64,000 nucleotides of DNA, from contig CAJEXI010000012.1 of NCBI GenBank assembly GCA_903994455.1, forward strand, positions 21,020 to 85,019, read 5' to 3'. Both the position numbers and the translations under genes were made by a program. Positions within the stretch are counted from its first letter, which is position 1, and each line of letters starts with the position of its first letter. Of this stretch, positions 56,708-64,000 are shown piece by piece. The notes under the pieces are model-generated. The model did no database searches, was not told the DNA's origin, and was given only the letters and a program-made list of their open reading frames with translations. Source of the stretch: an uncultured Chlorobiaceae bacterium. Its GTDB lineage: Bacteria > Bacteroidota > Chlorobiia > Chlorobiales > Chlorobiaceae.

Positions 56708-58471
56708 ATGTACCGTTTTTATGAAGTACGTCAGTCTCCGGTAAATCGTGAAGGCCGACTGACTATAAAAAAAAGAATACGAGTAACAGGGCGGCTTGCC
56801 CTGTTGTGTCTGATTTCTGCATCTTCCCTTCAGGCGCAGACCGTCCCCGATGCTGGCAGCATTCTCAGGGATCAAAAGCCTGTTCAGGAGCAGCAGCGGC
56901 AACTCCCGCTCCCTGAAGAACAAAAAAGAGTACCATCAAAAGCGGACGATGGCCTCAGCGTTGAGGTCAAAGGATTCACCTTCAGTGGTTACGAGGGCGT
57001 TGCAACCGAAGCACAACTCAGGGAAACCGTTGCATCAGCCATAGGCAAAACCCTCTCATATCGAGAGTTGCAACTTCTGGCCGACAACATTACGACGCTC
57101 TTCAAAGAAAGGGGTTTCTATCAGGCAAAGGCTTACCTCCCCTCGCAGGACATCACCCCGGGTATCATCCATATTGCGGTCATACAGGTCAAAAGTGATG
57201 GTCGTATGAGCATCAAGCGCGACAAAAGTGTCAGGCTCAACAACAACATTCTTCTCAAGATTGGCCGCCCGTCCGTGAAATATGCACAGCCCGTCAACGA
57301 ACATCAGCTTGAGCGCTCACTCCTGCTCATGAATGACCTGCCGGGGATTACTGCGAAAGCATCTCTTGTTCCCGGAAGAGAGGCTGGCACCAATGGAGTC
57401 GAGATCACCGTCACCGAAGGGCCACTCTATGCCGGAGCAGTCTGGAGCGACAATCAGGGCAGCTATTACACTGGTTCATGGCGGGGCAACGCCACCCTCT
57501 CCCTCAATGACCCGCTCCATAATGGCGATCAGATGACCCTGCTTCTGACAGAATCTTCAGGTCTTGTTCAGGGGCGCATCGGTTACAGTATACCTCTTCC
57601 GTTCAATGGTATCAGGGCAAACCTGGCTTACACCGGGATGCGCTACGAACTTGGCGGGCAACTGGCCTCTCTGCAATACAAAGGAGTGGGCAACAGCATT
57701 GATGCCGGCTTGAGCTACCCGTTGCTCCGCAGCCGCACCTCCAGCATAACAACAAGCTTTTCGTACTGTTACAGGGCTTTAACCGACAGCAATTTCGATA
57801 TCGATATCTCTGACAAGCAACTCAACAACGCCACATTCAGTGTCAGCGGTGACCGGTACGACCAGCTTTTCGGCGGAGGCTATACCACCTACAACCTTGG
57901 CATCACCACAGGCTCCCTTCATGAATCCATTGCGGACATAAGCCTTACTGGCACAGAGGGCACCTACACCCGCATTAACTTCGGTCTTGCACGTATGCAG
58001 CGTCTCTCCGAACAGCTCAATATCAATATCTCGGGGACGACCCAGGCAGCGATGAGCAACCTGAATTCCAGCGAAAAGATGACGCTCGGCGGCCCCGGCA
58101 GCGTACGAGCCTATCCTGTCGGCGAAGGAGCCGGTGACGAGGGCCAGCTTTTCAGCACAGACCTGCGCTACACGCTCCCGTTCTCGACCACCTGGTGCAG
58201 CTTCCAGCTCGGCGCATTTTACGATGCAGGCCATATCACTCTCAACCATGACCGTTTTATCGACGACGTTTTCAATGCGACCGGCCGCAACAACTACTGG
58301 CTGCAGGGAGCTGGCATAGGGTTGAACTGCAGCTTTTCGGGATCAGGTTCTTTGCGTGCAAGCTGGGCTCATGTGATTGGTGACAACCCCGGGCAAGACG
58401 ACTTCGGCAAAAACTCGGATGGCCGGAGTGACAGCAATCGGGTCTGGCTACAGGCCATGCTCTCTTTCTGA
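56708..58471 (+). CDS. Two-partner secretion transporter TpsB (ShlB/FhaC family)
   Basis: The 587-residue protein has a signal peptide ending near SLQAQ, a Pro/Gln-rich linker, POTRA domains (VKGFTFSGYEGVATEAQL, LFKERGFYQAKAYLPSQDI) and a 16-strand outer-membrane barrel from about 215. SVRAYPVGEGAGDEG matches the conserved L6 loop motif VRGY. It exports the adjacent TpsA. The tpsA gene starts 68 bases downstream. Confidence 0.92.
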   Translation: MYRFYEVRQSPVNREGRLTIKKRIRVTGRLALLCLISASSLQAQTVPDAGSILRDQKPVQEQQRQLPLPEEQKRVPSKADDGLSVEVKGFTFSGYEGVATEAQLRETVASAIGKTLSYRELQLLADNITTLFKERGFYQAKAYLPSQDITPGIIHIAVIQVKSDGRMSIKRDKSVRLNNNILLKIGRPSVKYAQPVNEHQLERSLLLMNDLPGITAKASLVPGREAGTNGVEITVTEGPLYAGAVWSDNQGSYYTGSWRGNATLSLNDPLHNGDQMTLLLTESSGLVQGRIGYSIPLPFNGIRANLAYTGMRYELGGQLASLQYKGVGNSIDAGLSYPLLRSRTSSITTSFSYCYRALTDSNFDIDISDKQLNNATFSVSGDRYDQLFGGGYTTYNLGITTGSLHESIADISLTGTEGTYTRINFGLARMQRLSEQLNINISGTTQAAMSNLNSSEKMTLGGPGSVRAYPVGEGAGDEGQLFSTDLRYTLPFSTTWCSFQLGAFYDAGHITLNHDRFIDDVFNATGRNNYWLQGAGIGLNCSFSGSGSLRASWAHVIGDNPGQDDFGKNSDGRSDSNRVWLQAMLSF

Positions 58472-58539
58472 AGCACAACCTGTCATGCCGAAGCAGTCAA
58501 TAAGGTATCGGCTTTTTTCCATAGTCAAGAATTTGAATT

Positions 58540-61500
58540 ATGAACAGGATATACAACATCATCTGGTCCAAAACAAAGGAGAGATGGATTGTTGTTTCCG
58601 AAAAGGTAAAGGGGAATGGAAAGGTTCCCTCATCTCCCCTTCGGAGCATAGCTCTTCTTGCCACAATGTTTGCCACCGCCGGGCCTGCTTATGCCCTTGA
58701 CCCAGGTGCCCTTCCCACTGGTGCCCGGATAACCTCGGGCAGCGCAACCATTGCCACCAGCGGCGCAAAAATGACGGTGAACCAGTTCAGCCAAAAAATG
58801 ATTGCCAACTGGCAGAGCTTCAACATTGGCGAAAATGCTTCCGTCAACTTCAACCAACCCAACAGCGCTGCAGCAGCACTGAACCGTATCAGCGACCAGA
58901 ACCCGACACAAATCATGGGTTCGCTCTCGGCCAACGGTCAGTTGTTTCTGCTCAATCAGGCAGGCATTATTTTTGGCAAGACCGCAACAGTCAATGTCGG
59001 TGGCCTTGTGGCCTCATCGCTCAACATGCTCGACAGCGACTTTCTTGACGCAAAATACAAGTTCACCAATGGAGGCAGTGCAGCTTCCATCCTCAATCAG
59101 GGCTCCATCAATATTGCCGATGGAGGCATCCTCGCCTTTATTGCCCCCAAAGTTACCAACGAAGGGAGCATTACCGCCAACAGTGGCAACGCTCTCCTTG
59201 CCGCAGGCGATCAGGTATCCCTTGACTTCAACGGTGACGGGCTTATCAGCTACGCGGTCGATCGGGGAGCCGTAGACGCTCTCGTGGAAAACAAGGGCAT
59301 CATCAAGGCCGACGGCGGAGTGGTTGTTCTGACCGCAAAGGCCGCCGATGCCCTGCGGATGGCGAGTGCCAAAAATATCGGGCTCATTGAGACTCGCACC
59401 ATCCAGAAAAAGGGCGGTCGCATTATGATCATCTCCGACATGAACAACGGCCAGACAACCGTAGGCGGCACGCTTGATGCATCCGCTCCAAACGGAGGCA
59501 GTGGTGGTTTTATTGAAACCTCCGGCAGAGAACTCACCGTTATTGATGGAGCCATAATCACCACTCTGGCACCTTTTGGTAATGCTGGCACATGGCTTAT
59601 TGACCCTGTTGATTTCACGGTCAGTGCAGGAACCGGCGCATTGGCCACGAATGGCATTGGAGCCACGACCCTTTCCAATAGTTTGTTCACCACAGATGTC
59701 ACTATTGCCACGGATCCTTCGTCTGCCGGAAATGGGGATATCTTTGTGAACAGCACCGTCAATATTTTCTCTCATACTCTGTCGCTTCTGGCTGATGGCG
59801 CGGTGACCATCAATGCCGGCATTTCTGGTAGTATCGGGGGGCAACTTGTTCTTCAAAGCGGCACAAACAGTGCAGCCAACAAAGCGGTTACCATCAACAG
59901 CCCTGTTTTACTTGGTGGCGGACAACTAAAAATCACAAGTACTGGCGGAGTGCAATCTCATGCGGAAATCCAGGCCGTTGGTTTGCTCGAATTATACGGA
60001 ACAGGTGACTTTAATCTCAATTATACAGGCAATACCAGCGATTTTGATAAGATCACAGCAAATGTTACCGGTTCGATCAATCTTTATGAGAACAGTGATT
60101 TCATCGCTATTCAACCGGCAGGAGTAACCGCTACCGGTGATGTCACCCTGCGTGCAGAAGAACAAATACAGGTAAATGGTCCAATCGCCATAACCGGCCC
60201 GGGAAATCTTGTGCTTACAATCTCGGGAAACAACCCTCTCCCTGATTATAATCTTATAAACACCACAGCTCCGATTACGCTGAACAGCGGTTCTCTGTCG
60301 TTTATCACTGAAACAGGTGCAGGAGTTTATACAATTGGCAGTTCCATAACCGCCTCCGGTGCAGGTATTACCTTCGACCAGCCGGTAACCCTCAGCGGCA
60401 GCCCGTTGATCTCCTGTAATGGACTGCTGACTTTCAACAGTACGCTAACGCCATCAGCAACCTCGGATACCATCCTCGAGGCCAATGACTTTTTGTTTAA
60501 TGGAAGTGTGATAGGAAACAATAATCAGCAGATAACGCTGATGCCGTACCATGTTTCCGGCAATATGACCATCGGTACAGGTGGTAACATCGATACCGCA
60601 CTTTCCAGCATCAGCGGATTCACCGCTCTTACGTTTGGCCGTGCTGACGGTACCGGAACGATAACGTTTAGTGGCTCAGATCCAGAAACGCCTTACTTGT
60701 TTACAAGTTCAATCATTCTGCAGTCGGGTGGAACAGGTGGTTCCGTGGTTATCGACAAGGCGATTGCCACAACCGACGCACCATTGACATTCAATGCCGG
60801 TGGTGTTCTGTCTATCAACCAGAGTGCAGGAACTCAAACCGGCGCAGTTTCACTGACGGGAGATACCATAACGATTGCCGACACCAAATCGGTCTTCAGT
60901 TCGTCGGGCGGTGCCATCACCATCTCTGCGAATACTCTCGCACTTCCTGGTACTGCCACCCTGTCCAGTACGGGGTCGCTTGCCGTCACTCCTAAAACCA
61001 CAGGAACAACCATTGGTATTGCTGGGGGGAGTGGCACATTGGCATTGCCTGCCAGCTATTTCTCTTCCAATTTTGCTGACGGGTTTTTGGATATTACCAT
61101 CGGTAACGCAACCACAGATGACATCACCATCGGTGGAGATGTCACCCTCAACAATAATTTCTCACTGATCAGTGGAGGCGCGATCACCATCAATGGAGCG
61201 CTGGTGGCGACCGCTAACAACCTCATAACCCTTCAGGGGTCAGGCTCTGTCACCGAAGGCGCGAATGGCTCACTGGTTGCTGATACACTGCTGCTGATGG
61301 GTGGCAATGTCACTCTAAACAACACAGGCAACAACGTTAGCACCCTTGCCGCCAGTGGTGTCGACAATTTAACCTACCTCAACAGCGAAGCCCTGACTAT
61401 TGGCACGGCAGGCGATATCAATGGAATCAACACCACTGGCACGGTGAACGTGGCAACACTATCTGGCAACATGACCATCTTGCAAACTATTGCCACCTCC

Positions 61501-64000
61501 AACGCTTCAACAAGTGCTGTTACCTTGAATACCGGCAAGGATACTGATGCAAAAACATCTACAGGCGGAGATATTATTATCAGCGGCGGCAATATCACCG
61601 TTGGCGCTGGTGGTTTGGCCAAGCTCTATACCGGCAGCGTCAGTGGCAGTACAGGACTGATGTCGCTTATCGAGTCTGGTATCGACCACTTTCGCTATGC
61701 GAGTGACGAATCAACCACAAATTATTCGCTGGCACTTTCTGCAGGCATCTATGCCATCTACCGCGAACAGCCAATGCTGACTGTAACGCCTGGAAGCAAC
61801 ACCATTACTTATGGTGACACAACGCCTGATGTTGCGGGCACCTATGGCTCTTATGCAAACGGCGACACTTCGCCGGGAACGGTTACAGGAACTGCAACAT
61901 GGACGATCAATGGAAGCACACCGACAACGTCCTACACCGCTGGAAGTTATAATGTAAGCTATAGCAACGGATTAGAAAGTAGTCTTGGCTACAGCTTTAC
62001 TGATAACGTCTCCAGCAGCAACGAACTTACTGTCAACAAAGCACTACTGACGGTGACGGGAACCAGAACATACACGGGCACAAACGGCTTTGATTACAGC
62101 CAGTTGAGTGTGACGGGTGCACAAAACAATGAAACAATAACGCTGAGCACCGGCACTGGCAGCAGCGGAAGCAACAGTGACGTTGGCCTCTACAGCGGCA
62201 GCATACTCAGCGGCCTGTCAATCAGCGTCAGCGGCGGTAACGCAACGGCAGCAAACTACGAGTTGCCGGGCACTGGTACGCTGAGCATAACCAGGGCCCC
62301 CCTGAGCATCACAGCCAACAGCACCAGCAAGACGTACGGGCAAGCGCTGACCTTTACAGGCAATGAGTGCAGCAGCAGCGGCCTGCAAAACGGTGAAGCA
62401 CTGAGCGGCGTGAGCTTGAGCAGTGATGGAGCAGCGGCAGATGCGAACGTCGGCAGCGGCAGCTACAGTATTGTGGCCAGCACGGCAGAGAGCGGCAACG
62501 GTTTCAAGCCTGGCAACTACGATATCACCTACAACCCCGGCACATTATCGGTGACCAGGGCGCTTTTGACGGTGACAGGAACCAGAACATACTCGGGCAC
62601 CACTGGCTTTGTTTATGACCAGATGAGCACTGGTGGCGCACAAAACGGTGAAACGATAACCCTGAACGATGGTGCTGGCAACAACAGCAGTAATATTGAT
62701 GTTGGCAGTTACACCGGCACACTGAGCAACCTGTCGATCATCGTCAGCGGTGGCAACGCATCGGCGGCAAACTACCAGTTGCCGGTCACTGGTACACTGA
62801 ACATAACACCAAAGACGGTAACACTCCTGGCAAGCAAAATTTATGATGGCTCAACAAGTCTGGCCGATACCGTGACGATTATGACCGGTGTCGGCAATGA
62901 GACGCTGACTTACAGCAATGCTGTTGCCAGTGATGCCAATGTTGCCACAACGAACAAATCCATCAACACAATCACGCTTGCTGATGGTTCAGGCCTGGCG
63001 AGCAACTACCAGTTGCCGACGCTGAACAGTGCCACTGCACCGGTAACCATCAGCCCGAAAACAATAACACTTTCGGCAAACAAGAGTTATGATGGCTCAA
63101 CAAGTCTGGCCGGTGCTGTGACGATTGTGACCGGTGTTGGCAGTGAGACCTTGACCTATACAACTGCTTTGGCGAGTGACTCCAATGTTGCCACAGCAAA
63201 CAAATCCATCAGTTCAATCACGCTTGCTGATGGTTCAGGCCTGGCAAGCAACTACCAGTTGCCAACGCTGAGCAGCGCTACGGCACCGGTAATAATCACC
63301 CCAAAAACAGTCACACTTTCGGCAAAAAAAATTTATGATGGCTCAACAAGTCTGGCCGGTGCGGTGACAATTGTAACCGGTGTCGGCGGTGAGACGCTGA
63401 CTTACAGCAATGCCTTGGCCAGTGATACCAATATTGACACCGCCAACAACTCCATCAGCACCATAACACTTGCTGATGGCACAGGGCTGGCAAGCAACTA
63501 CCAGTTACCATCACTGAGCTACAGTACCGCACCAGTGACTATAATCACGAGTCAAACAAGTCTCACCAACAAAGCGAGCAGTTCAGTGTTCAGCAGTATA
63601 CTACAAACCAGCAGCCCGACCACAACTACAGGGACGAGCACTGCGACTCCCACAGGGACTGCTGAAAGTAGCTTGATTACAGAAAGTGGCACGGCTTCGA
63701 CTACTGGGACCACTGAAAGCAGCGCTGCTACAACTTCAGGAACTGCGGAAAGCAGCGCTGCTACAACTTCAGGAACCGCTGAAAGCAGTGCCGCTACAAC
63801 TTCAGGAACTGCGGAAAGCAGCGCTGCTACAACTTCAGGAACCGCTGAAAGCAGCTCTGCTACAACTTCAGGAACTGCGGAAAGCAGCGCTGCTACAACT
63901 TCAGGAACTGCGGAAAGCAGCGCTGCTACAACTTCAGGAACTGCGGAAAGCAGCGCTGCTACAACTTCAGGAACTGCGGAAAGCAGCGCTGCTACAACTT
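58540..64000 (+). CDS. TpsA-type filamentous haemagglutinin-like exoprotein (partial, runs off the window)
   Basis: The ATG at 58540 is in frame with an extended signal region (NRIYNIIWSKTKERWIVVSE) and a cleavage site near AYA at 52. The secretion domain (about 55-190) has the NxxG-type NQAGIIFGKTATVNVGG motif. A long beta-helix of Gly/Ser/Thr-rich sequence follows, then MBG-like and YDG repeats, then a 33-nt tandem repeat. No stop occurs over 1,820 codons. It should be a very large surface or secreted adhesin exported by the upstream TpsB. Confidence 0.88.
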   Translation, partial: MNRIYNIIWSKTKERWIVVSEKVKGNGKVPSSPLRSIALLATMFATAGPAYALDPGALPTGARITSGSATIATSGAKMTVNQFSQKMIANWQSFNIGENASVNFNQPNSAAAALNRISDQNPTQIMGSLSANGQLFLLNQAGIIFGKTATVNVGGLVASSLNMLDSDFLDAKYKFTNGGSAASILNQGSINIADGGILAFIAPKVTNEGSITANSGNALLAAGDQVSLDFNGDGLISYAVDRGAVDALVENKGIIKADGGVVVLTAKAADALRMASAKNIGLIETRTIQKKGGRIMIISDMNNGQTTVGGTLDASAPNGGSGGFIETSGRELTVIDGAIITTLAPFGNAGTWLIDPVDFTVSAGTGALATNGIGATTLSNSLFTTDVTIATDPSSAGNGDIFVNSTVNIFSHTLSLLADGAVTINAGISGSIGGQLVLQSGTNSAANKAVTINSPVLLGGGQLKITSTGGVQSHAEIQAVGLLELYGTGDFNLNYTGNTSDFDKITANVTGSINLYENSDFIAIQPAGVTATGDVTLRAEEQIQVNGPIAITGPGNLVLTISGNNPLPDYNLINTTAPITLNSGSLSFITETGAGVYTIGSSITASGAGITFDQPVTLSGSPLISCNGLLTFNSTLTPSATSDTILEANDFLFNGSVIGNNNQQITLMPYHVSGNMTIGTGGNIDTALSSISGFTALTFGRADGTGTITFSGSDPETPYLFTSSIILQSGGTGGSVVIDKAIATTDAPLTFNAGGVLSINQSAGTQTGAVSLTGDTITIADTKSVFSSSGGAITISANTLALPGTATLSSTGSLAVTPKTTGTTIGIAGGSGTLALPASYFSSNFADGFLDITIGNATTDDITIGGDVTLNNNFSLISGGAITINGALVATANNLITLQGSGSVTEGANGSLVADTLLLMGGNVTLNNTGNNVSTLAASGVDNLTYLNSEALTIGTAGDINGINTTGTVNVATLSGNMTILQTIATSNASTSAVTLNTGKDTDAKTSTGGDIIISGGNITVGAGGLAKLYTGSVSGSTGLMSLIESGIDHFRYASDESTTNYSLALSAGIYAIYREQPMLTVTPGSNTITYGDTTPDVAGTYGSYANGDTSPGTVTGTATWTINGSTPTTSYTAGSYNVSYSNGLESSLGYSFTDNVSSSNELTVNKALLTVTGTRTYTGTNGFDYSQLSVTGAQNNETITLSTGTGSSGSNSDVGLYSGSILSGLSISVSGGNATAANYELPGTGTLSITRAPLSITANSTSKTYGQALTFTGNECSSSGLQNGEALSGVSLSSDGAAADANVGSGSYSIVASTAESGNGFKPGNYDITYNPGTLSVTRALLTVTGTRTYSGTTGFVYDQMSTGGAQNGETITLNDGAGNNSSNIDVGSYTGTLSNLSIIVSGGNASAANYQLPVTGTLNITPKTVTLLASKIYDGSTSLADTVTIMTGVGNETLTYSNAVASDANVATTNKSINTITLADGSGLASNYQLPTLNSATAPVTISPKTITLSANKSYDGSTSLAGAVTIVTGVGSETLTYTTALASDSNVATANKSISSITLADGSGLASNYQLPTLSSATAPVIITPKTVTLSAKKIYDGSTSLAGAVTIVTGVGGETLTYSNALASDTNIDTANNSISTITLADGTGLASNYQLPSLSYSTAPVTIITSQTSLTNKASSSVFSSILQTSSPTTTTGTSTATPTGTAESSLITESGTASTTGTTESSAATTSGTAESSAATTSGTAESSAATTSGTAESSAATTSGTAESSSATTSGTAESSAATTSGTAESSAATTSGTAESSAATTSGTAESSAATT
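62809..63540 (+). repeat. Three YDG-type repeats within the exoprotein
   Basis: Three units of 243-246 bases start near 62809, 63052 and 63298. Each encodes PKT(V/I)TL, then YDGSTSLA, ETLTY and LASNYQLP. High DNA identity between the units points to recent duplication. Two MBG-like units (starting near 62041 and 62561, LLTVTGTRTY) precede them. Confidence 0.85.
63709..64000 (+). repeat. 33-nt tandem repeat encoding an 11-residue unit
   Basis: The unit encodes TAESSAATTSG. Eight full copies and a partial ninth are in the window, almost identical and in frame, and the array continues beyond 64000. Differences are few and mostly synonymous (GCG/GCT, AGC/AGT). The product is a Thr/Ser/Ala-rich low-complexity stalk. 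Confidence 0.92.

Noticed and set aside
58559..59856. Minus-strand frames opposite the exoprotein (up to 280 codons)
   Set aside because: They are shadows of the biased Gly/Ser/Thr-rich plus-strand gene, which has a clear signal region and secretion domain.
63709..64000. Regular 33-nt repeats as a CRISPR array
   Set aside because: The units are contiguous without spacers, and they translate in frame as part of the exoprotein.
1..64000. tRNA or rRNA genes
   Set aside because: No cloverleaf or rRNA-like segment was recognised by eye; a covariance search would settle it.

Overview
The window looks like a chromosome segment of a green sulfur bacterium (Chlorobiaceae, Chlorobium/Pelodictyon type). 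Support: a chlorosome envelope protein of the CsmB/CsmF family (50537-50761), a protein with a CsmI/CsmJ-like [2Fe-2S] domain (28819-29802), phytoene synthase, and otherwise compact housekeeping gene content. The species cannot be fixed from the sequence alone.

Region 1 (1-6.5 kb) carries a CPA2-type antiporter, a small multidrug-resistance protein packed against proB, and proA. A Fic-family gene of foreign, AT-rich character lies between proB and proA. Region 2 (6.6-25 kb) is an accessory island: two PtuA/PtuB-like ATPase + HNH (Septu-like) modules, the second with its ATPase broken by a palindromic element; a broken helicase-nuclease next to a PD-(D/E)XK-like gene; two VapBC-type pairs, one HicAB pair and a HEPN gene pair; an integron attC-like site; the 3' end of a group IIC-type intron with an attC-like exon; an IS110 transposase interrupted by one amber codon; a two-lobed KaiC-like ATPase; and several decaying gene fragments.

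Region 3 (25-44 kb) is mostly housekeeping: lolD, a metallophosphoesterase, trmH, a secreted beta-carbonic anhydrase with the Fe-S/helix-hairpin-helix protein, ybeY-hflX, crtB, lysS, a UDP-glucuronate-epimerase-like gene, an SDR, a DnaQ-like exonuclease with a DUF3127 protein, a polytopic membrane protein with a DoxX-like partner, and an RND efflux pump with its adaptor. Region 4 (44-54 kb) is a phosphate block, pstS-pstC-pstA-pstB-phoU plus a second PhoU-like gene, then csmB, a phosphoglycolate-phosphatase-like gene, and a CHAD-domain protein coupled to a ParA ATPase. CHAD proteins are linked to polyphosphate, so this end of the window may join phosphate uptake to polyphosphate handling.

Region 5 (54-64 kb) holds a 718-residue membrane protein that reads as a Cache sensor joined to a pentameric ligand-gated-channel-like module, and a two-partner secretion pair: TpsB, and a very large repetitive TpsA exoprotein that runs off the window end.
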